A DNA stretch of 64,000 nucleotides from JAYQKL01 sp049890195 (GTDB lineage: Bacteria; Pseudomonadota; Alphaproteobacteria; RS24): the NCBI GenBank assembly GCA_049890195.1, contig JBMHBY010000003.1:62001-126000 (forward strand), given 5' to 3'. The notes under the pieces are model-generated. The model was given only the letters and a program-made list of their open reading frames with translations. It was not told the DNA's origin and ran no database searches. A program made the translations under genes and the position numbers. Shown here one piece after another: positions 7,592 to 15,815 of this stretch (its first letter is position 1; each line of letters opens with the position of its first letter).

Positions 7592-8185
7592 CTAAAGCTG
7601 GGCGCGCAATTGCTCGAACGTCATCACCTCGCCATATTTACAGCCAAAGTCCGACAAATTGGCGCGGTGCGCTTCAGCGTCCCGGTCGCCGCTGCCGTCC
7701 GAGATGATGACGGTCTTGAACCCGCCCTGCAACCCGTCGACCGCCGTCGCGCGGACACAGCCGCTGGTCGTGAACCCGACGACAATCAAGCTGTCAATTG
7801 AGGCCGCCTCCAGCTGCTGCTGCAGGTCTGTGCCATGGAAACAGGAGGCATGCCATTTCTCGACCAATTTGTAATCCGCCGGCAGATTGAGCCGGGGGTC
7901 CAGTTCAACCATGGCAGACCCGGCGGCCAGTATGTTCAGGGCCGGAATTTTTGCACGAAACACAGCCGCCTCGCTCGGGTCCTTGTAAACAACCGACGAA
8001 CAATAGACCGGCCACCCATGCTTGCTGGCCTCTTCCAACAGCTGATTGATCACGACAATTTCAGCCGAAAAATCTGCCCCCAGTGGCGACTGCGGGTCGG
8101 TGAAGCCATTGCTGGCGTCCACAATAATCAAAGCCGGTTTATCACCAAGTGCGATTGACTTGGAACCGAGCTTTTCATTACTCAT
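7592..8185 (-). CDS. isochorismatase-fold amidohydrolase, N-carbamoylsarcosine amidase-like
   Basis: A 197-residue cysteine hydrolase with the triad Asp23 (LIIVDASNGF), Lys110 (LVEKWHASCF) and Cys143 (GFTTSGCVRATAVDG). The TSGCVRA block is the signature of N-carbamoylsarcosine amidohydrolase and related carbamoyl amidases. These split an N-carbamoyl amino acid into the amino acid, ammonia and CO2. Its start overlaps the HyuB stop by ATGA, so it is co-translated with the ring-opening subunits. That pairing mirrors the N-methylhydantoinase plus carbamoylsarcosine amidase steps of creatinine breakdown. The true substrate need not be N-carbamoylsarcosine. It is the last gene of a seven-gene leftward operon. 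Confidence 0.85.
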   Translation of the reverse strand: MSNEKLGSKSIALGDKPALIIVDASNGFTDPQSPLGADFSAEIVVINQLLEEASKHGWPVYCSSVVYKDPSEAAVFRAKIPALNILAAGSAMVELDPRLNLPADYKLVEKWHASCFHGTDLQQQLEAASIDSLIVVGFTTSGCVRATAVDGLQGGFKTVIISDGSGDRDAEAHRANLSDFGCKYGEVMTFEQLRAQL

Positions 8186-10059
8186 TCAGCCGCCGCCTTC
8201 ATCATGTTTTTGGGGTCCTGCGGCGCGGCCAGGCCGGTTTCGGCTTCGCAATTGGCCCGCAGGGTTTCAATGTCCCCGCCGAAGTTGAACAACGGGATAT
8301 CATCTCCGCGCTCCGCAATCATATCCGCCCGGCGTTTTTCTGTCGCCACCGCATCAACGGCACCATCCGTGACAATCACACCATAATTGGCGGCCGCCCC
8401 GTCAACCGTGACCAGCCCGGCCTCAATATCGGCAAGGATCCGCTCCGGTTCGCGGGTCAACGGATCCCCGACACCGCCGCCGCCCCATGTGTTGTAGAGC
8501 AGCAGGTCGCCTTCGCGCACCTGAATACGGTCGCATTTGGAGGTCAGGATTTCCTCGCTGCCGTCAACACGCTGCAGCACCTTTGTGCCCCGCGCCCCCG
8601 GTTGGGCACCCTTGACGCCCCACGGATAGGTCAACCAGCGGTCATCATGAATGGAGATCTGGCCGTCCTCAAGGAACCGGTAGCCCATGCTGATGCCGTT
8701 GCCGCCGCGGTTGTAGCCGGCACCGCCGGAGTCCGGAATGGACTCATAAACCTCAATCCGCAGCGGGAAATAAGCCTCGATATATTCATTCGGCACATTG
8801 GTGAAGCCCGGCCAGAGGGAGTGGCCGTCCGGCCCGTCACCCACAGGTCTGGCCGGAATGCCGCCAAAGCCGATCTGGAACAACTGGAACCATTCACCGT
8901 TCTTGTCATAGCCGGAATACATCAAATGCGGGCTGTCCGAGAACCCGGCCCCGCACAGGAAGTCCGGGTTGCCCTGACCGAGCAGGCCGCTGATGACGTC
9001 AAAAATCCGGCCCAGTGCATGCGTCCGGCATGACAGAGCGGCCGGACGTCGGGGTTTCAACAAACACCCTTCCGGAATCCTCACATCCATGAAGTCATAA
9101 AAGCCGTCATTAAACAGGATTTGCGGGTCAAAGGCGGAAATCATGAATGTTCCGCAGAACATTTTGAACATTTCCTCATTCAGGTAGAAATTGATGGAGC
9201 TTGGGCTTTGCGGATCGGTTCCATCAAAGTCAAAAATCACCGTATCGCCTTCGCGCCACATGCTGCATTTGATCTTATAGGGCCCGTGACCCGTTCCATC
9301 ATCGCACAGATAATCCTCAAAATGCTGCTTTTCCTCTGGCACAATCATCTGAATCAGCTGCTTCATGGCGCGGCAATTGCGTTCCAGAAGCTCATCAAGG
9401 GACGAATAGAACACATCATCCCCGAAGCGTTCCGCCATTTCAATACAACGGCGCTCCGCCATGTTACAGGCCGCAATCACACCATTGAAGTCCCCGCGGT
9501 TCCAGTGCGGCATGCGCGAGTTCCGCAGGACAATCTTGAGAATATCCTCCTGCAACTCGCCCTTTTTGAAGATTTTGACCGGCGGAACGGCCGTGCCTTC
9601 CTCAAAAATCTCCTGCGCGTCAATCGGGAGCGAACCGGGGACCTTGCCACCGACATCGGTCATGTGACCGAAATGCGCGGCCCAACACAAATGGCGCCCG
9701 TCCTTGAACACCGGTTTCATGACCAGCCAGTCATTCAAGTGACTGACGGCACCGGCGCAGGAATAGGGGTCATTGGTGAAGATCATGTCGCCTTCCTCAA
9801 TCTCGCCGTCATACACATCCATGAAACCGTGAATGAAGGAGCCGAACTGGCCGACCACCATTTTGCCCTCGACATTGGCGATCATCGGGAACGCATCGCC
9901 CTGCTCGCGAATGCCCGGCGACATCGCCGTGCGGAACAGTGTTGCGTCCATCTCTTCGCGGGCATTGCGCAACGCGTTTTCAATAATGTCCAAGGTCACC
10001 GTATCAACATCAATCTTGTTGAACGGGGCGTTGTTGGTTTGAATGATTTTCCCAGCCAT
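8182..10059 (-). CDS. hyuB: hydantoinase B / oxoprolinase-family subunit (HyuB)
   Basis: A 625-residue HyuB-type subunit. The N-terminus DVDTVTLDIIENALRNAREE and the block FTNDPYSCAGAVSHLNDW are characteristic, as is a C-terminal region with GGAGYNRGGNGIS and TWGGGGVGDPLTREPERI. HyuA and HyuB together hydrolyse cyclic amides such as N-methylhydantoin, 5-oxoproline or caprolactam at the cost of ATP. Some relatives carboxylate ketones instead. The start has a GGAG box 7 bases upstream and lies 11 bases after HyuA. Its stop overlaps the amidase start, consistent with a ring-opening then carbamoyl-cleaving sequence. The substrate cannot be read from the sequence. Confidence 0.9.
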   Translation of the reverse strand: MAGKIIQTNNAPFNKIDVDTVTLDIIENALRNAREEMDATLFRTAMSPGIREQGDAFPMIANVEGKMVVGQFGSFIHGFMDVYDGEIEEGDMIFTNDPYSCAGAVSHLNDWLVMKPVFKDGRHLCWAAHFGHMTDVGGKVPGSLPIDAQEIFEEGTAVPPVKIFKKGELQEDILKIVLRNSRMPHWNRGDFNGVIAACNMAERRCIEMAERFGDDVFYSSLDELLERNCRAMKQLIQMIVPEEKQHFEDYLCDDGTGHGPYKIKCSMWREGDTVIFDFDGTDPQSPSSINFYLNEEMFKMFCGTFMISAFDPQILFNDGFYDFMDVRIPEGCLLKPRRPAALSCRTHALGRIFDVISGLLGQGNPDFLCGAGFSDSPHLMYSGYDKNGEWFQLFQIGFGGIPARPVGDGPDGHSLWPGFTNVPNEYIEAYFPLRIEVYESIPDSGGAGYNRGGNGISMGYRFLEDGQISIHDDRWLTYPWGVKGAQPGARGTKVLQRVDGSEEILTSKCDRIQVREGDLLLYNTWGGGGVGDPLTREPERILADIEAGLVTVDGAAANYGVIVTDGAVDAVATEKRRADMIAERGDDIPLFNFGGDIETLRANCEAETGLAAPQDPKNMMKAAAE

Positions 10060-10070
10060 AATGATTTCTC

Positions 10071-12143
10071 CTATGCGCTCGGCTTGATTAACAGATTGGC
10101 TTTGTCGTCAACATCGGCCTGAAGCCCCGGCAGGACAACAGTTGTTGAGTCCATTTCAGTGATCACGGCAGGCCCGGGAACACTGTGGCCGGGCGACAGT
10201 TTGGCCCGGTCGTAGATTTTCGCGGCATGGGTTTCGCCGTCATGGTAAATCTCATGGTCGTCAACGACAGCGGCCTCGACAGAACCGTCCCCGGCCCCTG
10301 TATCAGACAGCGAGATGTCCGCGGACGGGCCTTCCACAACGCTTCTGAGGTTGACAAACTCCTTTTCAGAGTCGAGGCGGAAGGTGAAGAGCTGCTCATG
10401 CAGATCGTCAAAGCGGGCCGCCAAGGAGTCCAGGTCGCCTTTTTCCAGCTCTTCAGCGGAGACAGGAACCGTCAAGACCAGACCTTGGCCGGCATAACGC
10501 ACGTCAATCTGGAACTCTGACGTCAAATCCGCATCAGACAGGTCGGCTGAGGAACCCGCCTCGCCGCTGAGCATGTCGTCACGGGCCGTCTTGTCGAGCT
10601 CCCTGAGGTCAGCCAACACGTCTGCGGCCTTGGCCTTGCCCATTTTCAGGATGATGGTTTTCGAGTTTTCCCCGCGCAAACGCGTCGTGGCATCCCCATA
10701 GGCGCACAAAATACCCGGGCCCGGCGGGACAATCACCGGCCAGGCTTGAGTCAACATGCCCAAAGCACTTGCATGCAAAGGTCCGGCACCGCCAAACGCC
10801 ATCAGGGAAAAGTCCCGCGGGTCATAGCCCTTTTCAACAGACACCAGCCGCACCGCGCCGAACATCCGTTCATTGACAACTTTGATGATGCCCTCTGCGG
10901 CTTCCTGAATGGACAGACCCAGTGCATCAGCAATCACCTGCATGGATTTTTCCGCCAGATCCTTTCGGATCTCCATATCACCGCCGAGTTTTTGTGAAGC
11001 CGGAAGATAGCCCAACACCACATTGGCGTCGGTCACGGTCGGGTTTTCACCGCCTTTGTTATAGGCCGCCGGACCGGGCACCGCACCGGCCGACTCCGGA
11101 CCGACCCGCAGCGCGCCCGTCAATTCGGGAACATGCGCTATCGAACCGCCGCCGGCACCGACCGTCCGCACATCCAGCGAACTGGCGCGCACCGTCACGT
11201 CTCCGACGGTGGTTTCGCGCCGCACCAGCGCCTTGCCGTTTTCGACCAATGCCACATCGGTGGATGTGCCGCCCATGTCAAATGTGATGATGTTGTTGAT
11301 GCCGGCCTGCTCGCCGACCCAGATGGCGCCGGAAACGCCGCCGGCCGGTCCGGACATCAGCAGATTGACCGGATAGGCCGAGGCGGCCGCCGAGGTCGAC
11401 AAACCGCCGTCAGAGCGCAAAATCGACAGCTTGGCGCCGCCCATTTTTTCATCCAGTTCACTTTGCAGATTGGAGATGTAATTCTCCACTTCCGGGCGCA
11501 CATAACTGTTGGCGACAGTTGTAACGGTCCGCTCATATTCCTGCATCTCCGGAATCACTTCACTTGAGATCGAGACCGGAATACCGGGCATCTCCTCTTG
11601 AACAATCTCGCGCAGACGCACCTCATGGGCATCATTGGCAAAACTGTTGATCAGGCTGATGGTCAAGGCCTGAATATCTTTGCCCTTGAGTTTCTGGATT
11701 TCGATGCGGGCCGCCGCCTCATCCAGTGTGCTGACAATTGCGCCATCCGCACCGACACGCTCCGGCACTTCCACAGTGCAGTCCAGCGGCGCCAGCGGCG
11801 GTGATTTTTGATAGAAAATCCAGCCCCCAAGACCCCCCGGAACAAAAGAGCGGGCGATTTGCAGAACCTGCCGGTAGCCGATGGTGGTGATCAGGCCAAC
11901 CTTGGCGCCTTTGCCGGTCAAAACGGCATTGGTCGCCACCGTCGTGCCATGTGTCAGCTGTTCAATCTCTTGCGGCTCCACACCAGCCAGATCACAGGCT
12001 TTCATAATGCCGTTCAGGACACCAATCGAACTGTCCTCAGGTGTTGACGGGACCTTTGCCGTATAAAAATTCCCCGTATCCGTATTTATCAGCAGAACAT
12101 CGGTAAATGTACCGCCAACATCACATCCCAATCTATAACTCAC
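10071..12143 (-). CDS. hyuA: hydantoinase A / N-methylhydantoinase A-type ATP-dependent subunit (HyuA)
   Basis: A 690-residue ASKHA-fold ATPase subunit of the HyuA group. It opens with the phosphate loop CDVGGTFTDVLL (about 7-18). It has a second phosphate motif MSGPAGGVSGAIW, then DMGGTSTDVALV, and the adenosine-side block MAFGGAGPLHA. It phosphorylates the cyclic amide so that the ring can be hydrolysed with HyuB. The start codon is GTG, preceded by GAGGAGG at good spacing. It follows the HMG-CoA-lyase-like gene by 33 bases and precedes HyuB by 11. Ketone carboxylases share this fold, so ring opening is inferred from the amidase next door. Confidence 0.9.
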   Translation of the reverse strand: MSYRLGCDVGGTFTDVLLINTDTGNFYTAKVPSTPEDSSIGVLNGIMKACDLAGVEPQEIEQLTHGTTVATNAVLTGKGAKVGLITTIGYRQVLQIARSFVPGGLGGWIFYQKSPPLAPLDCTVEVPERVGADGAIVSTLDEAAARIEIQKLKGKDIQALTISLINSFANDAHEVRLREIVQEEMPGIPVSISSEVIPEMQEYERTVTTVANSYVRPEVENYISNLQSELDEKMGGAKLSILRSDGGLSTSAAASAYPVNLLMSGPAGGVSGAIWVGEQAGINNIITFDMGGTSTDVALVENGKALVRRETTVGDVTVRASSLDVRTVGAGGGSIAHVPELTGALRVGPESAGAVPGPAAYNKGGENPTVTDANVVLGYLPASQKLGGDMEIRKDLAEKSMQVIADALGLSIQEAAEGIIKVVNERMFGAVRLVSVEKGYDPRDFSLMAFGGAGPLHASALGMLTQAWPVIVPPGPGILCAYGDATTRLRGENSKTIILKMGKAKAADVLADLRELDKTARDDMLSGEAGSSADLSDADLTSEFQIDVRYAGQGLVLTVPVSAEELEKGDLDSLAARFDDLHEQLFTFRLDSEKEFVNLRSVVEGPSADISLSDTGAGDGSVEAAVVDDHEIYHDGETHAAKIYDRAKLSPGHSVPGPAVITEMDSTTVVLPGLQADVDDKANLLIKPSA

Positions 12144-12176
12144 CGAAACCTCCTCGGAACCAACGTCCTGTAAATC

Positions 12177-13091
12177 TTAACTGTCCATATATTTTTGTCG
12201 AGACTTAAACCAGTTCGACATGCGCCCACCGACACACAGGCCGGTCAAGTCACCGGCAAGGGCCGACGCCTCCAGCAGACATGCTTCGTCAATGCCCGTC
12301 TCATAACCCATTTGATGCAGCATGGAGACCAGATCCTCAGTGGCCATATTGCCGGCCGCCCCTGGTGCAAACGGGCAGCCGCCCAAACCACCTATGGAGG
12401 CGTCAAACTTGCGCACACCGCATTCCAGCGCCGCAAACGCATTGGCCAGCCCCATCGCCCGCGTATCATGAAAATGTGCGGAAATGCGCGAAATATCGAA
12501 CTCCGCTGCCAGACGGGTGAACAACGCCTTGACCTGACCCGGATTGGCCGCGCCAATGGTGTCGGCGATGATGATTTCCTGCGCCCCGGCGTCAATGAGC
12601 TGACGCGCAATCGCGACCACCGTCTCAACATCCACCAACCCTTCAAACGGGCATTCAACCGCTGTGGCAATATAGGCCTGCCCGGTCACCCCGTCCTCTT
12701 TGGCCTGCCGCAGAATGGCACAGGACTGCTCCAGCGTCTCCTCAAGACCCATGTTTATGTTTTTGCGGTTCATCGTGTCTGATGCCGCCGGAACGACATT
12801 AATGACTTCAGCACCGGCCGCCTTCGCCAATTCATAACCGCGCATATTCGGCACAAGGACACTGACCAAAGCTTCCCGCCCGGCAAGGCTCTGCACTATC
12901 TCTCCGGCCCCCGCCATGCGCGGCACAGCCTTCGGGTTGACGAAACTGGCCACCTCGATTCCCGGCAGACCGGCATTGAGCAATTTGTCAATCAAGGCAA
13001 CCCGGTTTTCAGGCGCCACCTGAACGGCCTGGTTCTGCAGACCGTCCCGCGGCCCCACCTCATTCACAAAAACGAAATTTTCCTGTGTCAT
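12177..13091 (-). CDS. hydroxymethylglutaryl-CoA lyase-like enzyme
   Basis: A 304-residue TIM-barrel lyase of the HMG-CoA lyase family. All the catalytic landmarks are present: EVGPRDGLQN with Arg15-Asp16, the metal-binding SAHFHDT histidines, and the flexible GGLGGCPFAPGAAGN loop with its Cys and Asn. The family cleaves 3-hydroxy-3-methyl (or 3-hydroxy-3-carboxyl) acyl-CoA into acetyl-CoA and a keto acid. No leucine-catabolism genes lie nearby, and the upstream neighbour is a CoA-transferase. So a dedicated acyl-CoA of this pathway is more likely than HMG-CoA from leucine. Two adjacent ATGs are possible; the second fits the GGAGG spacing better. Confidence 0.85.
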   Translation of the reverse strand: MTQENFVFVNEVGPRDGLQNQAVQVAPENRVALIDKLLNAGLPGIEVASFVNPKAVPRMAGAGEIVQSLAGREALVSVLVPNMRGYELAKAAGAEVINVVPAASDTMNRKNINMGLEETLEQSCAILRQAKEDGVTGQAYIATAVECPFEGLVDVETVVAIARQLIDAGAQEIIIADTIGAANPGQVKALFTRLAAEFDISRISAHFHDTRAMGLANAFAALECGVRKFDASIGGLGGCPFAPGAAGNMATEDLVSMLHQMGYETGIDEACLLEASALAGDLTGLCVGGRMSNWFKSRQKYMDS

Positions 13092-13105
13092 CATGACCTC
13101 CGGTT

Positions 13106-14305
13106 TCAGCTTCCTGTTTCTTCTTCTTGTTCAAAATCCGCGCCGAGCCAGTCTTTCCAGACCTCCTGCGTATGGGCACCCAAAAGCGGCGGCGGTGAGT
13201 AGTCCGCACCGTTTGTGTCCGACAGTTTGATCGGATTGCCGGGCACATTGGCCGACCCGCCTTCAGGGTGATGCAGTTCCACAACCATGTCACGCGCCAA
13301 AATCTGCGGATCACGCAGAGCCTGTGCAACGCTGTTGACCCGCGCACATGGAATGCGGGCCGCCTCCAGTTGCTCAATCCAAAATTTGGCCGGCTTGGTG
13401 GCGGTGACGGCGTTGATGCGTTCCTCGATAAACGCCTTGGCCTCCAGCCGTTCCGGGGCGTGGTCATATTGGCTGTCCCGCAACACATCATCATCCAGCA
13501 ATTCCACCAGCGGCCCCCAGAAGGTGTCGCCAATCACGGCAATGACAATCAAATCGTCCGCCGTCTTGAAGGTGTTGTAAGGCACATGGACAAAATGCGA
13601 ATTGCCCAAAGGTTTTGGTTCAAACCCGGACATGGAGTACATGGTCGCCATGTAATTGAGCATGCTGACCTGGCAGTCCAGCATGGATATATCTACATGC
13701 TGGCCTCGGCCGGTGACACTGCGGGCGTTCAATGCAGCCAAAATGCCCATGACGGCAAACATGCCACCACCCAGGTCACCAATCGGAATACCGGCGCGGA
13801 TGACATCATCTTCACTGTTGCCGGTGATCGACATCCCGCCGCCCAGCGCCTGTGCGATTTGGTCAAAAGCGGGGCGCTGATAAGCCGGCCCACTTTCCCC
13901 GAAACCGGTGACCGTGCAGGTGATGATGCCCGGATTGTGTTGGGACAGGGTGTCAAAATCGATACCAAGCTTTTTGGTCACGCCGGCGGAGAAGTTGTTG
14001 ATGACGACATCCGCCGCCTTGACCAGCTGATAAAATTTATTGCGCCCCTCATCCGACTTCAAATCCAGCTCTACACTGCGTTTGTTGCGGTTGAGGGTGA
14101 AAAAATACGCGCCCATGCCCTTAATCGAGTTGTTCGGGTCTTTTTCAAGCAAACGGCGGGTGCCTTCACCCTTTCCGGGAGGCTCCACTTTGACGGTATC
14201 CGCCCCCAAATCCGCCAAAATCATGGCGCCATACGGTCCGGAGAGCATGTGTGTCAGATCTATAATACGTACGTTTTCTAATGGTTTTTTCATAGCCAGG
14301 CTCAT
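13106..14305 (-). CDS. CaiB/BaiF family (class III) CoA-transferase
   Basis: A 399-residue class III CoA-transferase. It has the N-terminal VRIIDLTHMLSGPYG, ADLGADTVKVEPPGKG and LNRNKRSVELDL blocks. The catalytic Asp177 lies in AGIPIGDLGGGMFAV, followed by GRGQHVDISMLD. Such enzymes move CoA, usually from succinyl-CoA, to a carboxylate. It sits 14 bases before an HMG-CoA-lyase-like gene, which would cleave the resulting thioester. No clear ribosome site precedes either the first ATG or the one four codons later, so the mRNA could be leaderless. A perfect palindrome abuts the start. The acyl acceptor is unknown. Confidence 0.88.
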   Translation of the reverse strand: MSLAMKKPLENVRIIDLTHMLSGPYGAMILADLGADTVKVEPPGKGEGTRRLLEKDPNNSIKGMGAYFFTLNRNKRSVELDLKSDEGRNKFYQLVKAADVVINNFSAGVTKKLGIDFDTLSQHNPGIITCTVTGFGESGPAYQRPAFDQIAQALGGGMSITGNSEDDVIRAGIPIGDLGGGMFAVMGILAALNARSVTGRGQHVDISMLDCQVSMLNYMATMYSMSGFEPKPLGNSHFVHVPYNTFKTADDLIVIAVIGDTFWGPLVELLDDDVLRDSQYDHAPERLEAKAFIEERINAVTATKPAKFWIEQLEAARIPCARVNSVAQALRDPQILARDMVVELHHPEGGSANVPGNPIKLSDTNGADYSPPPLLGAHTQEVWKDWLGADFEQEEETGS

Positions 14306-14306
14306 T

Positions 14307-14316
14307 TTGTATACAA
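14307..14316. promoter_or_regulatory. TTGTATACAA palindrome, probable GntR (FCD) operator
   Basis: TTGTATACAA is a perfect 10-bp palindrome one base upstream of the CoA-transferase start codon and 47 bases downstream of the GntR gene's stop. Short TTGTATACAA-type palindromes are usual targets of FCD-subfamily GntR regulators. The core is repeated at 3402-3410. Autogenous or pathway-specific control by the neighbouring regulator is the natural reading. Confidence 0.55.
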
Positions 14317-14362
14317 TTTATATAAATATCACGCCGCCGCCGCATATCAAGGGGTTTTTGTG

Positions 14363-15013
14363 TCATTTTTTGTAATTTTTGTTGTAAACCGCGGCGGCTG
14401 CGTGAATGTGGCCTTCCATGATGACCTGCGCCCATTTTTTGTCTTTGGCGGCAATCGATGCGACCATGCGCCTGTGATCCAGATTGGACTGGGTTATGCG
14501 CGCAACATCATAGCTGTTGGCGGTTTGATAAACGACCGGTAATGGCGAAACGGTCCGCATAATATCGCTGAGCCGGGGGTTGTCTGCAATATCGTATATC
14601 AGTTCGTGAAATTGTTGATTATTGTCGAGAAACAGCGGCACCAGCTTATTCAAACCCGGTTTTCGGGCCATAACCGCCTCAAAATCATCAACCAGCGCGC
14701 CGAGGCTCTTGACCGCCGTCGGCGTCGCTTTTTCCGCGGCCAGACCGATAATATAGCCCTCCATGACCACACGGGCGTTAAACACCTCTCTGACCTCAAG
14801 CTCAGACCAGGTTTTGACCCACGCGCCCTGGTTTTTGCGGATGATGATATACCCCTCATAAGCAAGTTTTTTAAGCGCATCGCGCACCGGTGTCCGGCTG
14901 ACCGAGCAGATTTTAACCAGTTCCTCTTCATTCAGCTTGCGGCCGGTATCCAGACGGCCATCGACAATGGCTTCCCGGATCAAACTATAGGCACGTTCAG
15001 AGGCAGCTGACAT
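14363..15013 (-). CDS. GntR-family transcriptional regulator, FCD subfamily
   Basis: A 216-residue regulator. The N-terminal winged helix-turn-helix (about 5-70) shows LIREAIVDGRLDTGRKLNEEEL and SRTPVRDALKKLAYEGYI. A helical FCD effector domain follows. Likely metal or ligand residues are the Asp in FLDNNQQFHEL together with His in that segment, LDHRRMV and GHIHAAAAVY. FCD regulators bind carboxylate metabolites and repress adjacent catabolic operons. It lies 4 bases after the nitroreductase and 57 bases before the CoA-transferase, which has a matching operator in the gap. It is the best candidate for local control of this cluster. Confidence 0.92.
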   Translation of the reverse strand: MSAASERAYSLIREAIVDGRLDTGRKLNEEELVKICSVSRTPVRDALKKLAYEGYIIIRKNQGAWVKTWSELEVREVFNARVVMEGYIIGLAAEKATPTAVKSLGALVDDFEAVMARKPGLNKLVPLFLDNNQQFHELIYDIADNPRLSDIMRTVSPLPVVYQTANSYDVARITQSNLDHRRMVASIAAKDKKWAQVIMEGHIHAAAAVYNKNYKK

Positions 15014-15017
15014 AATC

Positions 15018-15686
15018 TCACTTCATAAAGGTGACAAAATTTTCCAATGGCTCGCGTTCGGTCACCAGTGTATTGACGGGTGCGTCCGGATCAACATAAC
15101 CGAGGGCCATGCCACAGTAAAACAGCCGGTCATCGGGCAGGTCAAGGAAAGACCGGATGGTCGGGGTGTAAATCGCCCAAGCCTCCTGCATGCATGTGCC
15201 GAGGCCGTGCTCCACGGCCAGCAGCGCCAATGTCTGCATATACATGCCGATATGCGCCCATTGATTAGACGCCATGATGTTGTCGAGCGAAAAAAACAGC
15301 CCGACCGGCGCCCCGAAGAATTCCCAGTTACGGGCCTTGACGGCGGCGCGCATCAGTTCCTCATCCCGTGAAATGCCCAACAGGTCATACATGTCGCCGG
15401 CGGATTTGAAATTACGCGCCTGATATTTCTCCGGCATGGGGTCGGGATAAAAATTATACTCCCCGCCCTCCCCGTTTGGATTGGCTTCAATCGCCTTGTC
15501 CATCACGTCTTTCAGCCGGGTCAGGCTGTCACCGGTGACAGCATGGATATACCAAGGCTGCAGATTACCGCCGGACGGCGAACGGCTGGCCTTTTCCAGC
15601 AGGCTGTTGAGCAATTCCTCCGGCACAGGCTTGTCAAGAAACTGACGAATGGACCTTCTTTCACCGACCGCTTGAGTGACATTCAT
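15018..15686 (-). CDS. nitroreductase-family FMN oxidoreductase
   Basis: A 222-residue nitroreductase-fold protein. The FMN phosphate motif ERRSIRQF is at 9-16, then ASRSPSGGNLQPW, and the C-terminal block HGLGTCMQEAW. These enzymes form homodimers and use NAD(P)H through bound FMN to reduce nitro groups, quinones, enones or other electron-poor double bonds. An AGGAGG box lies 5 bases before the ATG. It is the first gene of the leftward operon with GntR, CoA-transferase, HMG-lyase-like, HyuA, HyuB and amidase. A reductive step on the substrate or an intermediate is therefore likely, but its nature is unknown. Confidence 0.9.
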   Translation of the reverse strand: MNVTQAVGERRSIRQFLDKPVPEELLNSLLEKASRSPSGGNLQPWYIHAVTGDSLTRLKDVMDKAIEANPNGEGGEYNFYPDPMPEKYQARNFKSAGDMYDLLGISRDEELMRAAVKARNWEFFGAPVGLFFSLDNIMASNQWAHIGMYMQTLALLAVEHGLGTCMQEAWAIYTPTIRSFLDLPDDRLFYCGMALGYVDPDAPVNTLVTEREPLENFVTFMK

Positions 15687-15815
15687 ATCGACCTCCTACT
15701 GACTTTTTATCCTAAACAATGACTGATGGGCATTAGATAGATTTCGTGGAAAAATGTCGATAGACAAAAGGACAGTGTGTTCCTAAACTCCGGATAAATT
15801 TGCAAAGGGCTCAGA

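Noticed and set aside
8149..10122. Two long plus-strand frames (about 294 and 333 codons) opposite hyuB
   Set aside because: They are rich in His, Arg and Pro in the manner of antisense shadows. The minus strand carries a full-length HyuB with all family motifs.
7592..12143. Reading HyuA-HyuB-amidase as a plain creatinine (N-methylhydantoin) pathway
   Set aside because: The trio matches in type, but no creatinine deaminase or sarcosine oxidase is seen, and the operon also encodes a CoA-transferase, an HMG-lyase-like enzyme and a nitroreductase that such a pathway does not need. It stays as a partial analogy only.
13268..14281. A 337-codon plus-strand frame opposite the CoA-transferase
   Set aside because: The CoA-transferase on the other strand has its catalytic Asp and all conserved blocks; the opposite frame has no known motif.
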